From: JADKFD01 sp050250665 | Lineage (GTDB): Bacteria; Pseudomonadota; Gammaproteobacteria; Xanthomonadales; SZUA-5 | Reading direction: 5' to 3' | NCBI GenBank assembly: GCA_050250665.1 | Contig: JBFWOF010000035.1 | Location: 1 to 64,000 of the forward strand | Length of the DNA: 64,000 bases | The notes under the pieces: generated by a model | The model's database searches: none | What the model was told of the DNA's origin: nothing | What the model saw: the letters and a program-made list of their open reading frames with translations, nothing else | Program-made: the position numbers and the translations under genes | Part shown: positions 1-8,179 of the stretch, piece by piece | Layout of the letters: each line of letters starts with the position of its first letter | Numbering within the stretch: position 1 is the stretch's first letter

Positions 1-10
1 GACCAAGGCC

Positions 11-385
11 GGTCGCGCCGCAAGGGCGCTCCTACGGGTGAACAAGGTTGGTCGCGCCGCAAGGGCGCTCCTTCGGGTGAACAAGGCTGGTCGCGCCGCA
101 AGGGCGCTCCTACGTGTGAACGAGGCCGGTCGCGCCGCGAGGGCGCTCCTACGGGTGAACGAGGCTGGTCGCGCCGCAAGGGCGCTCCTACGGGTGAACA
201 AGGCCGGTCGCGCCGCAAGGGCGCTCCTACGGGTGAACAAAGCCGGTCGCGCCGCAAGGGCGCTCCTACGGGTGAACAGGGCTGGTCGCGCCGCAAGGGC
301 GCTCCTACGGGTGAACGAGGCCCGTCGCGCCGCAAGGGCGCTCCTACGGGTGAACGAGGCTGGTCGCGCCGCAAGGGCGCCTACA
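11..385. repeat. Tandem array of 39-bp repeats, about 10 copies
   Basis: A unit starting GGTCGCGCCGCAAGGGCGCT repeats every 39 bp from about 11, 50, 89, 128, 167, 206, 245, 284, 323 and 362, with a few substitutions per copy. Copies abut without unique spacers, so this is not a CRISPR. The period is 13 codons, which keeps a frame open and creates a spurious repetitive ORF. The array ends exactly at the 3' end of the patatin gene, and the last unit runs to its stop codon. Single diverged copies occur elsewhere, for example near 3598-3620 and 13880-13920, so the unit belongs to a dispersed repeat family that has expanded here. Confidence 0.95.
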
Positions 386-1436
386 GGCCTCGTCGGATCC
401 CGACGTCGGCCAGGGCGTATCCCCATTCCACCAGGCGCTTCTGCACATCGGCATCAAAGGCCGCCAGACGGGTCGGCACCTTGGCCAGCTCCGCGGTCGC
501 CGGGCTGTCCTTCAGCAGCGCCTTCGGGTCCTTGTAGCTGCCGATGAGCGTGTCGATGCCCCAGTAGGCGCCTTTCTGCTTGCGGGTGCGGAGTTCGCGC
601 ATGAGCATGCGCTTGCGCAGGGCGCGGGTCTGGTCGATGAGGATGTCGCGCACGCGGCTCATCTGCAGCGGGCCGCGGGTGGGGCGGGTTTCCAGCTCGA
701 AGGGTGCGCCGGCGTCGCTGACCAGGGTGATGTCGATCTTGCCTTGCTGCAGGGCTTCCAGGCCCATGTTGTCGTAGACGCCGCCGTCGCTGAGCACCAG
801 TCGGCCGCGCATGGCATCGCGCTCGGGGCCGGGGATGCCGCCGCTCCAGTGACGCGGATTGGTCTTGATGACGATGGGCGAGAACAGCGGCGGGAAGGCG
901 CTGGAGGCGGCAACGGCCAGCGCCAGCGGTACGTCGGTCTGGCGCGAGGTGCCGAGCATCCAGTCGGCGATGTAATCCTGGCGGAAGCGGAAGTTGCGGC
1001 CGGTTTGCAGGCTGGTGGCGTAGAACACGAAAGTGGGCTGGCCGGGTGTGGCGGCGGCCGGAATCTGTTTGAGTGAGAGGCCGCCGAACTGGTAGCGGTC
1101 GTAGCAATCGGTGAGGTATTTGCCGGCCGAGCGGAAGGGATTGATCAGACCCTTGAGCCCGGCACCGATATCGATGGTGCGATTGCAGAAGGCCAGCACC
1201 TGGTTGGCGACGACGTCATCGAAGTTGCCGGCGCGGCCGTCGTGGAAATCCAGATCCTTCCAGCGCTGCGCCAGGATGCCGGCGAGGATGGAACCACCGG
1301 ATACGCTGGTGATCAGATCGAGCTTGCCGAGCAGGCCGCCGTCATTGAGGCGCTTGAGGCTGCCGAGGCCAAAGAGCGTGGCGCGGAAGCCGCCACCGGA
1401 CAGGGCCAGACCCAGGGTTTTGCCGTCGAGAGCCAT
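381..1436 (-). CDS. Patatin-like phospholipase/acylhydrolase
   Basis: A 351-residue protein with the patatin serine-aspartate dyad. The oxyanion glycine-rich loop GGGFRA is at residues 14-19. The nucleophile is probably Ser46 in the elbow SVSGGS, which lacks the usual first Gly of GxSxG. The catalytic Asp is about residue 217 in the DGGVYDN motif. The family hydrolyses acyl esters of phospholipids or other lipids. No signal peptide or membrane segment is evident, so a cytosolic or peripheral location is likely. The ATG at 1436 has a GAGGA ribosome site about 9 bases upstream. The gene stands alone, with repeats on both sides and its stop inside the last 39-bp repeat. Substrate is unknown. Confidence 0.88.
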   Translation of the reverse strand: MALDGKTLGLALSGGGFRATLFGLGSLKRLNDGGLLGKLDLITSVSGGSILAGILAQRWKDLDFHDGRAGNFDDVVANQVLAFCNRTIDIGAGLKGLINPFRSAGKYLTDCYDRYQFGGLSLKQIPAAATPGQPTFVFYATSLQTGRNFRFRQDYIADWMLGTSRQTDVPLALAVAASSAFPPLFSPIVIKTNPRHWSGGIPGPERDAMRGRLVLSDGGVYDNMGLEALQQGKIDITLVSDAGAPFELETRPTRGPLQMSRVRDILIDQTRALRKRMLMRELRTRKQKGAYWGIDTLIGSYKDPKALLKDSPATAELAKVPTRLAAFDADVQKRLVEWGYALADVGIRRGL

Positions 1437-1992
1437 GATCCGGGTCCTCAGGGGTTTGCCGGATATTCGGAGCCTTTGGGCGCGGGTGCAATGGTTTGGG
1501 GGGGTGCGGGTGGCGGGCGTCGGTTTCGCTTTGGTGGGTCCAGACTTGTCTGGACGCTTCTGGGCGGGGTGCGGGAAGAGCGTCCAGACGAGTCTGGACC
1601 TACAGGAGCCGTAGATTGGGCGGGTTGCGGGAAGAGCGTCCAGACGAGTCTGGACCTACAGGAGCCGCAGATCCTGCCGAGCAAGCTCGGCACTACCAAG
1701 GCCTCGTACGCCGAGGCTCTGGTAGAGCGGAGCTTGCTCCGCTGCTTTGGCTGCGCTTTGGTTTTGCTTTGGTGGGTCCAGACTTGTCTGGAGGCTTCTG
1801 GGCGGGGCGTGGGAAGAGCGTCCAGACGAGTCTGGACCTACAAGAGCCGCAGATCCTGCCGAGCAAGCTCGGCACTACCAAGGCCTCGTACGCCGATGCT
1901 TTGGTACAGCGGAGCTTGCTCCGCTGCTTTGGCTGCGCTTTGGTTTTGCTTTGGTGGGTCCAGGCGAGTCTGAACCTGCGAAAAGCAGATGC

Positions 1993-2084
1993 TGGCGTCA
2001 TTGCGAGGAGCGCAGCGACGAAGCAATCCAGGGTATCGCCGCACGCCCCTGGATTGCTTCGCTTCGCTCGCAATGACGCCGGAC
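1993..2084. repeat. Palindromic dispersed repeat, copy 1
   Basis: The left arm carries CATTGCGAGGAGCGCAGCGA followed by GAAGCAATCCA. The right arm is its approximate reverse complement (TGGATTGCTTCGCTTCGCTC then GCAATGACGCC). The element can fold into a long hairpin. Further copies lie at 3633-3703 and 63707-63803, all between genes, as expected for a REP/MITE-like family. Confidence 0.85.
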
Positions 2085-2149
2085 TTTCTCTCAGCGCGCA
2101 GGCTGTGCCCAACACCGCCTTGCGAAATTGTTGGGCACGGCCTCCGGCC

Positions 2150-2307
2150 TTTGCCCAACGGTCATGGCTGCGAGCCACCCGCAATCATGAAAGTCGCTGG
2201 TGCCATGACCGTTGCATAGGGTTTCTTGCCTAACCCCTCCCCAGCCCTCCCCGAACATCGGGGAGGGAGCGACAGCACTCGCCTGCACGACTTTCACGGC
2301 AACCTAC
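2150..2307. repeat. Dispersed ~150-bp repeat, copy A
   Basis: The block starting CCCAACGGTCATGGCTGCGA and running through GTCGCTGGTGCCATGACCGT to CGGGGAGGGAGCGACAGCAC is nearly repeated at 60449-60667. There it carries an extra segment of about 70 bp. In both places the end of the repeat lies close to the stop codon of a minus-strand gene. Confidence 0.8.
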
Positions 2308-2338
2308 GCGGGGTGGGCGATTCGGGTGCGGGATGGTC

Positions 2339-3328
2339 TCAATAAATCGCGGCGCGGAGGGTGGGGTAGTGCACCAGCCTTTGTCCGGGGATGAATTGGT
2401 CCATGCTCAGGGTCCATTGCGAGTGGGGCCAGCGGTAGCTGAGTTCGCGGCGGCGGGGGTAGAGGACGGCGGTGTAGAGGGTGCCGCGATCGCGGCTGAA
2501 GGCGAGTGAGTACAGCGGCGGGCGCAGGAAGGTGCTGATGAAGCGCTCGGGTGGGTCTTCGTGCAGCATCAATCGCTTGAGCAGATAGCGCTCGCGTTCG
2601 ACGGTGGCCGACTGGAAGGCGTGATCGCGGATGTCGTCGCCGGGCTGGTGATTGGTGGCCACGGGCGCGGCGGTGACCAGTGCCGGGCGATCGGGTGCCA
2701 GGTGCACGGTGGCGCGATCGCCCTGGGCGTCGACCACGGTGATGTTGTAGGCCATGTGTGTGGGAATGCGTGCGAGCGCGGCGGCGGCTTCGCGGGTGCT
2801 GCGGCAGGTCTCCAGCACATAGCGCAGCACGATCGGCACGCCGAAACCTTCGCCGACGACGCGACGGCCGCCAAAGGTCAGGGAGACCGCCAGGCCGGAT
2901 TCGTTGATGCCGTCGACCAGTCCCATCAGGCAGTCGCTGGTGCCGAGCACGGTCTGACTGCCCCAGCGGCTCAGCAGCGCGGTGGCATCGAAGAACTTGG
3001 CGGAATAATCGTAGTTGCGCACCAGCATGGGTTCTTCGCCGGGCCAGACGGCCTGGGAGCAGGCGCTGTCATAGGCGGGCGGACACCACAGGCTGAGAAA
3101 GCGGGCGGTGACATCGCCGCCGCCGGCCAGTTCCACCTGTCGCGCCCAGATCGGCACCAGCTCGGGCATGTGCACTTCCAGCGCGCGCCTGCAGGCCAGG
3201 AAGCTGGGTCTGGCCAGAAAGCCGTCGCGCAGATACCACTGGCGGTAGGCCGGCCACAGCTGACGGTACAGCCGCAGCCAGGGCTGCCCGCTGGGGTCGT
3301 CGGCGATGGCGTGGAAGGTGAGGTTCAT
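2339..3328 (-). CDS. C45-family (acyl-CoA:6-aminopenicillanate acyltransferase-like) hydrolase
   Basis: A protein of 329 residues from the ATG at 3328; a GTG 14 codons upstream is possible. It resembles the C45 autoproteolytic Ntn-hydrolase/acyltransferase family: the candidate nucleophile is Cys90 in DSACSQAVW, followed by MLVRNYDYS and the conserved stretch GLVDGINESGLAVSLTFGGR. Members mature by self-cleavage before the Cys and cleave or transfer acyl amides; natural substrates are mostly unknown. No signal peptide is clear. It is flanked by repeats and has no operon partner. Family assignment is fairly secure; the substrate is not predictable. Confidence 0.75.
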   Translation of the reverse strand: MNLTFHAIADDPSGQPWLRLYRQLWPAYRQWYLRDGFLARPSFLACRRALEVHMPELVPIWARQVELAGGGDVTARFLSLWCPPAYDSACSQAVWPGEEPMLVRNYDYSAKFFDATALLSRWGSQTVLGTSDCLMGLVDGINESGLAVSLTFGGRRVVGEGFGVPIVLRYVLETCRSTREAAAALARIPTHMAYNITVVDAQGDRATVHLAPDRPALVTAAPVATNHQPGDDIRDHAFQSATVERERYLLKRLMLHEDPPERFISTFLRPPLYSLAFSRDRGTLYTAVLYPRRRELSYRWPHSQWTLSMDQFIPGQRLVHYPTLRAAIY

Positions 3329-3417
3329 GGTGGCCAGAGGGTCATCGGGTCGCGAAGGGTTTTGTAGCACGAGAAGGCGTGGCGTGCTTTCCGGGTGGTG
3401 TGTGCTGTTGCTGTGGA

Positions 3418-3490
3418 CGGCGCCGCGCTGCGGCGCGGTGTTGGTTTGCCAGGAGACGAACAGCGGCCGCGCAGGCGCGCGGCCCTCCTT
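3418..3490 (+). repeat. GC-rich dispersed element, copy 1
   Basis: The ends are GC-rich palindromes (GGCGCCGCGCTGCGGCGC and CGGCCGCGCAGGCGCGCGGC) with a variable centre; related copies lie at 14040 and 37356. It is probably able to form two hairpins in RNA. Confidence 0.75.
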
Positions 3491-3632
3491 CGGGGTACGC
3501 CGACCCGGTGAAGCGCCGGGGAGCCGCTGCGCGGCACCCTCGGCCTACGTCCGGGCGGGTGGTTGCCATGCCGCGTCGACCGGATTGCCGCGTCGCCGGT
3601 CGCGCCGCAAGGGCGCTCCTGCACTTTTTGCC

Positions 3633-3703
3633 GTCATTGCGAGTGAATCGAGGCAATCCAGAAGCACTGGATTGCTTCGTCGCTGCGCTCCTCGCAATGA
3701 CGC
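3633..3703. repeat. Palindromic dispersed repeat, copy 2
   Basis: GTCATTGCGAGTGAATCGAG at the left and CGCTCCTCGCAATGACGCC at the right flank a short loop with GCAATCCAGAAGCACTGGAT. It is the shortest of the three copies in the window. Confidence 0.85.
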
Positions 3704-3770
3704 CGGGGTTCATGGCCGTGCGCAAGCTGGGACTTGCACCGGTCGCTCGCAATGACGCCGTCTGCGGAAC

Positions 3771-5231
3771 TCAGGCGAACTTGAAGTGATGTTCTGCGGG
3801 CAGCTGCGGCGGCAGTTCGACCAGTGACTCGGCGCGATAGTGCTTGCGGATGCCGTCGATCCACTTCTTGGAACGCTCGGTCAGGCTGAACTTGTCGCTC
3901 ATGGCGCGGCCGCGCAGCACCAGGATGCCGAGGTCGGCGCCTTCGTAGCGCCAGTCGCCCTTGCCGACGATGCGCAGGAAGAAGGCCTCGTTTTCGGTGC
4001 GCACGGCGCGACGGTGATAGTCGAAGCGGTCGAAATGCACTTCGCCGGCTTCGTCCATGCGCCAAATACCGGTTTCCGGGGCGTGGGTGATCTGGCCGAT
4101 GGAATCTTCGGTGTGCTTGATGACCATCTGGCACCAGGAATCGATGTTGTCGGGATCAGCCCAGCGCGCATTCAACTCGGCGATGTCGATGTCGAAGGGC
4201 ACGTTGGAGAATTCCAGCAGATGGAACAGGGCCAGCGGCGCATCGGCGTGGGCAAAGGCGGCGTGGTTGGTCATCGAGCTGGCGCCGGTGATGCGCGGAT
4301 TGAGCTCGCCCAGATAGATGTCACGGGTCTTGGTGTCGATCAGGAAGTCGAGTTCGAAATAGCCGCGGTAACCTTCCTTGCGCAGCTGTTCGCCGAAGGC
4401 AAAGGTGTAGTCACGGGCCTGTTCGCGGGCGCGCTTGGAGAAGGCGTTGGCGAAGATCTCGTTGCCGCACCAGCCGCCGCGATAGGGCGTGAGATCGTTG
4501 AAGCCGACCAGTTCGGTCATCAGCGGGCCGACGATGGTGCCCTGCCTGGTGGCGCAGGCTTCAATGGCCGCACCGCGGCAATTGATGCGCTTCATGATCT
4601 TGATCTCGCCCTGGCCGATGATGTCGTGCTGATGCTTGCGGAACTCGGCCTCGGACTTGATGAAGAAGGTGGTGTGGCCGGAATCCCCATAGGCCGACTG
4701 CAGCACCAGATCGGTGCCCAGCTTGGCTTTTTCGGCCACTTCCATCAGCTGCGCGTAGTCATTGATCTCGGCCAGCGTGTTGGGAACGCTGGGCACTCCG
4801 GCCTTGTTGCCGATGCGCACGGTCTCGATCTTGTTGTCGATGCGGTTGCGCAGGCTGGCCTTGGGGAACCAGACCTCGGCGCCTATTTCCTTCGACAGGG
4901 CTTCGGTCTGCTCGTCGAACATCAGGAAGATGAACTTGGGTTTACCGCCGCGTTTGGCGACGTGATCGATGACTTCCTTATGCTGCAGCAGATAGTTGTT
5001 GATGTCCTCGATCGACTGGAACTCGGCATGCGGTTGCTCGGAGGGGCAGAACACATTGGGGTGCTGACCGTCATAGCAGTCGATGTAGCTGATGTAGCTG
5101 AGATTCTTGACCCACTCGTCGAGGCCGAGCAGATTGAAGTTGGTGGCGCTGACGAAGTAAACCGGTTCCTCGAAGCGATGGAAGAAGCGGCGGATCTCGG
5201 AAATGTTCTTCAGCTTGCGGCGTTTTGCCAT
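3771..5231 (-). CDS. ATP-grasp domain ligase of unknown substrate
   Basis: A 486-residue protein with the ATP-grasp fold typical of carboxylate-amine ligases and biotin-carboxylase-like enzymes. It shows an ATP-binding lysine region (RIDNKIETVRIGNKAGVPSV), a glycine-rich loop (QSAYGDSGHTTF) and the metal-binding pair ELDFL...GELNPRITGASSMTN. The first ~110 residues form a separate preATP-grasp-like domain and the C-terminal ~120 residues are unassigned. There is no biotinyl or biotin-carboxyl-carrier neighbour, so acetyl-CoA-carboxylase-type function is unlikely. The ATG at 5231 has an AGGAG site and lies 20 bp after the decarboxylase stop, so the two are surely co-transcribed. Ligation of an amine product of the decarboxylase to a carboxylate is a plausible but unproven role. 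Confidence 0.8.
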   Translation of the reverse strand: MAKRRKLKNISEIRRFFHRFEEPVYFVSATNFNLLGLDEWVKNLSYISYIDCYDGQHPNVFCPSEQPHAEFQSIEDINNYLLQHKEVIDHVAKRGGKPKFIFLMFDEQTEALSKEIGAEVWFPKASLRNRIDNKIETVRIGNKAGVPSVPNTLAEINDYAQLMEVAEKAKLGTDLVLQSAYGDSGHTTFFIKSEAEFRKHQHDIIGQGEIKIMKRINCRGAAIEACATRQGTIVGPLMTELVGFNDLTPYRGGWCGNEIFANAFSKRAREQARDYTFAFGEQLRKEGYRGYFELDFLIDTKTRDIYLGELNPRITGASSMTNHAAFAHADAPLALFHLLEFSNVPFDIDIAELNARWADPDNIDSWCQMVIKHTEDSIGQITHAPETGIWRMDEAGEVHFDRFDYHRRAVRTENEAFFLRIVGKGDWRYEGADLGILVLRGRAMSDKFSLTERSKKWIDGIRKHYRAESLVELPPQLPAEHHFKFA

Positions 5232-5251
5232 CGGTATTGCTCCTGATTTGG

Positions 5252-8104
5252 TCAGTGCGCGGTGCGGGCGTTGGCCAGCGCTTCTTCGGTGAAGACGCGC
5301 AATCCAAGGTCAGGCCGGTAGCCATGAATTTCCTTGACGTCTAGCGCGCGCATGAAATGCAGGATCTCCTTGGAGATCACCTGCCCCGGCACCAGAATCG
5401 GAAAGCCGGGTGGATAGGGAATGATGAAAGCGGTCGAGACCAGTTCGCGGCCGCTGTCCATGGCGGCTTCCATCGATCCATCCTCGATCGGGAAGTAGTC
5501 GCAATTGGACTCGTCGTAGGCCATGAAATAGGCGCTGCGGATGTCGCCTTCGGACGTGCCTTCGGCCTTGCCGGTGCGGAAGGCATCGTGAAAGCGGGAG
5601 AAGTCGGGCAGCGGCGGATAGTCCTCGGTCAGCGATTTCACGCGCTTGTCGAAGGCCAGTTTTTCCATCTTGCTGGCATCTTCGAGCTGGGAATCGATGT
5701 CGGCAGCCACCCGCACCAGCACTTCGATCAGATAGGCCACCGACGAGCGCGTGGTGCCGATGTTGGTCATGAACAGCACGGTGTTGCGTGAGGTCTTGTT
5801 GATCTGGATGCCGTGCTTGTTCATCAGCACTTCGTTCTTGAAGGTGTCGCCGTCGTAGCCGGCGTGACCCACGGCCAGCGTCACCCGCGAAGCGTCGAGC
5901 GCAAACTCGTCGATGGCGAAGGCGTTCCAGGTGTCGTTCCAGCCCTGCTCCTGATCCCAGTAGGCATTGATGCCCGACTCGCGGTGGGCTGATGGGATCA
6001 GTTCCTTGACTGTGAGTACCCGGAAATACTTGCGCAGCAGCGGGTGTGAATCGATGGCTTTGCGCATGGCCATCGCCGCTTCGATCTGCTTCTGTACGAA
6101 CTCGAATCCCTCCAGTTCCACCTGGCGGCGGCCGACATCGAGCGAAGCGATGATCTGGTAGTTGGGCGAGGTCGAGGTGTGGGTCATGTAGGCCTCGTGG
6201 AATGCCTGTTCGACCTCACCTTTGAAGTCCTGGTCGTGCACGTGAATCATCGAACCCTGGCGCAGCGAGGTCAGGGTCTTGTGGGTGGACTGGGTGGCGT
6301 AGGCGCGCACCCGTACCCTGGCCGGGTCGGGCAGCAGACGGGTCTCCAGCAACTTCTTCTCACTGGCGCCGGCCAGTTCCGCCTGTTGCGCGGCGTAGCG
6401 CTCGGCATAGGCCGGACTGCGATAGCGCGCCCGCAGCGACGCGGCGGTGGCCATGGCGGTGCGCTGACGGTAAGTGGGGGCGAAGCGGGCGAAGGCGAAC
6501 CAGGCCTCGTCCCACAGGAACACCAGATCCGGCTTGATCGCCAGGCACTCTTCCATGACCCGCTCGACGTTGTAGATGATGCCGTCGAAGGTGCAGTTGG
6601 TGAGCAGCAGCATGCGCACGCGGTCGAGCTTGCCGGCCTTTTTCAGGGTCAGCAGCTGGTGCTTGATCTCGCGCAGCGGCACCGCGCCGTACATCGAGTA
6701 CTCGCTGAGCGGATAGCTGTCGAGATAGACCACATTGGCGCCGGCCAGCATCATGCCGTAGTGATGCGATTTGTGGCAGTCGCGATCGACCAGCACGATG
6801 TCGCCCGGCCGGACGATGGCCTGGACCACGATCTTGTTGCAGGTGGAGGTGCCGTTGGTGGCGAAGAAGGTCTGCTTGGCGCCGAAGGCACGCGCTGCCA
6901 GTTCCTGGGCGTGCTTGATCGGGCCGGTGGGATCGAGCAGCGAATCGAGGCCGCCGGAGGTGGCGGAGGTCTCGGCCATGAAGATGTTCATGCCGTAGAA
7001 CTCGCTCATGTCGCGGATCCAGTTGCTGCGGATCAGCGATTTGCCGCGACTGATCGGCATCGCATGGAAGACGCCGGTCGGCTGCTTGGAATATTCCTTG
7101 AGCGCGTTGAAGAAGGGCGTGTTGTAGCGCGAGTTCAGGCTGCGCAGGATGTTCAGGTGCAACTCGGTGAAGTCTTCCTGGTTGTAGAACACGCGGGCGC
7201 AGCCACCGAGGTCGCGCCCGGCGATCTCCTCCACCGAGCGGTCGGTGACCAGGAACACATCCAGCTCCGGCCTGATCTTTCGCAGCAGACGGCAGAGCTC
7301 GGGGCCGTAGTCCTCGGGATCGATGGACGACAGATCCTCATCGCCCACCCGGTGCAGATAGCGCTTGAGGATCTCCATGTGGTTGGCCGAGGCAAAGCCG
7401 AAGTCATGGCGTACCACCACCGACTGGATGTTGTGATTGAACAGCACGCCGATCAGCGCATCCTCGAAAGTGCCGACCGACACGGCCTCGTAGACGAAAC
7501 GGTCATCGTTGCGACGCTGGTCGCGCAGGGCCTGGCACTGGGCTTCGTGTTGCGCCGGGCTGAGGTCGTCGACGATCAGCACCTCGAAATAGGGTCGCGA
7601 TTGCGCCTTCAGCTCGTGGGTCTCGATGCGATCCTGCTCGTCGTCGAGCTCGCGCTCGTGGTCGGCATGGAAATCCGACAGGCGGCGGCGGTAGGTGCCG
7701 GCCTGCAGCGAGCGCACCATGCGGGTGACGGCGCGGCCGAAATCGATGAAATCCTCCCGTGACAGCAGCTTGCGCAACTGCTCCAGGCCGCGACGGCCGG
7801 GGAAGGCCCAATAGGCCTCGATGGGCCCGAGCGAACTCAGCAGGTGGTGGATCTTTTCGAGAATCTGGGCGCGGTGGCCATTGCGTGAGCCGCCTGCCAG
7901 CTGTCCGGCGAGGCTCTTGAGCGCGGTCCAGCGATCGTTGCGCAACTGCGAGGCCGAATAGTAGTCGCTGAGAGAGCCGTGTTCCGGCGCGGCGACGGCG
8001 GTGGTGGCCGGTGCAACGCGACTGCTGCTGGGTGCCGGTTCAGCCGAGATCGCCGGTGCCGGTTGACCGGCGCGCTGGACTGGCTTGGGTTTTCTTGCGG
8101 GCAT
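5252..8104 (-). CDS. Orn/Lys/Arg decarboxylase family protein, oversized (950 aa)
   Basis: A fold-type I PLP decarboxylase. Recognisable elements are a wing/receiver-like N-domain (FEVLIVDDLSPAQ), PLP contacts NGTSTCNKIV and DCHKSHHYG, the LWDEAWF aspartate, and the Schiff-base lysine Lys609 in STHKTLTSLRQGSM. The C-terminal motif is IPYPPGFPILVPGQ. Usual inducible decarboxylases have about 710-760 residues; this one has an extra N-terminal region of roughly 150 residues (Pro/Ala-rich then helical). It also has an insertion of about 60-70 residues between DEAWF and STHK. A neighbouring agmatinase-family gene favours arginine as substrate (product agmatine), but lysine or ornithine cannot be excluded. 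An AGGAG site precedes the ATG. It lies in one operon with the ATP-grasp and amidase genes. Confidence 0.88.
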   Translation of the reverse strand: MPARKPKPVQRAGQPAPAISAEPAPSSSRVAPATTAVAAPEHGSLSDYYSASQLRNDRWTALKSLAGQLAGGSRNGHRAQILEKIHHLLSSLGPIEAYWAFPGRRGLEQLRKLLSREDFIDFGRAVTRMVRSLQAGTYRRRLSDFHADHERELDDEQDRIETHELKAQSRPYFEVLIVDDLSPAQHEAQCQALRDQRRNDDRFVYEAVSVGTFEDALIGVLFNHNIQSVVVRHDFGFASANHMEILKRYLHRVGDEDLSSIDPEDYGPELCRLLRKIRPELDVFLVTDRSVEEIAGRDLGGCARVFYNQEDFTELHLNILRSLNSRYNTPFFNALKEYSKQPTGVFHAMPISRGKSLIRSNWIRDMSEFYGMNIFMAETSATSGGLDSLLDPTGPIKHAQELAARAFGAKQTFFATNGTSTCNKIVVQAIVRPGDIVLVDRDCHKSHHYGMMLAGANVVYLDSYPLSEYSMYGAVPLREIKHQLLTLKKAGKLDRVRMLLLTNCTFDGIIYNVERVMEECLAIKPDLVFLWDEAWFAFARFAPTYRQRTAMATAASLRARYRSPAYAERYAAQQAELAGASEKKLLETRLLPDPARVRVRAYATQSTHKTLTSLRQGSMIHVHDQDFKGEVEQAFHEAYMTHTSTSPNYQIIASLDVGRRQVELEGFEFVQKQIEAAMAMRKAIDSHPLLRKYFRVLTVKELIPSAHRESGINAYWDQEQGWNDTWNAFAIDEFALDASRVTLAVGHAGYDGDTFKNEVLMNKHGIQINKTSRNTVLFMTNIGTTRSSVAYLIEVLVRVAADIDSQLEDASKMEKLAFDKRVKSLTEDYPPLPDFSRFHDAFRTGKAEGTSEGDIRSAYFMAYDESNCDYFPIEDGSMEAAMDSGRELVSTAFIIPYPPGFPILVPGQVISKEILHFMRALDVKEIHGYRPDLGLRVFTEEALANARTAH

Positions 8105-8179
8105 GGCTTGCTCCTCATGCGGGTCGGGTGTTGGTGAAAACCGACGACGGGGTCTCCTCTGACGGGTGGTGAGTGCGGT

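Larger units (their letters stand above)
1437..2338. repeat. Repeat-dense spacer (about 900 bp), no credible gene
   Basis: This spacer is built from nested repeats. Two consecutive units of about 182 bp (around 1615-1796 and 1797-1978) share the segments GTCCAGACGAGTCTGGACCT and GCCGAGCAAGCTCGGCAC, each near-palindromic. Shorter copies of the GTCCAGAC motif also lie at about 1530-1615. From 1993 to 2084 there is a palindromic element starting ATTGCGAGGAGCGCAGCGAC that recurs at 3633 and 63707. From about 2150 to 2307 there is a copy of a repeat also found at 60449-60667. Open frames here are low-quality translations of repeats. Confidence 0.85.
3329..3770. repeat. Repeat-rich spacer with GC-rich element and palindromic element
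   Basis: Between two minus-strand genes there is a GC-rich element at about 3418-3490. It starts with the inverted pair GGCGCCGCGCTGCGGCGC and ends with GCGGCCGCGCAGGCGCGC plus GGCCCTCCTT; related copies lie at 14040-14116 and 37356-37433. A fragment of the 39-bp repeat family lies at about 3598-3620, and the palindromic ATTGCGAG element occupies 3633-3703. I see no gene here. Confidence 0.8.

Noticed and set aside
11..385. Possible CRISPR array
   Set aside because: Units abut with no unique spacers and no cas genes are nearby.
38..547. An open frame of 169 residues with a repeated GRAARALLR unit
   Set aside because: It is a by-product of the 39-bp tandem repeat, whose length is a multiple of three, and it overlaps the 3' end of the patatin gene in antisense.
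3771..5231. Biotin carboxylase as the function of the ATP-grasp protein
   Set aside because: No biotin carrier or carboxyltransferase gene is nearby, and the context is amine metabolism; only the ATP-grasp fold is supported.
6179..7762. Long plus-strand frame of 527 residues
   Set aside because: It is antisense to the decarboxylase, has no ribosome site or family motifs, and such shadow frames are common at high GC.
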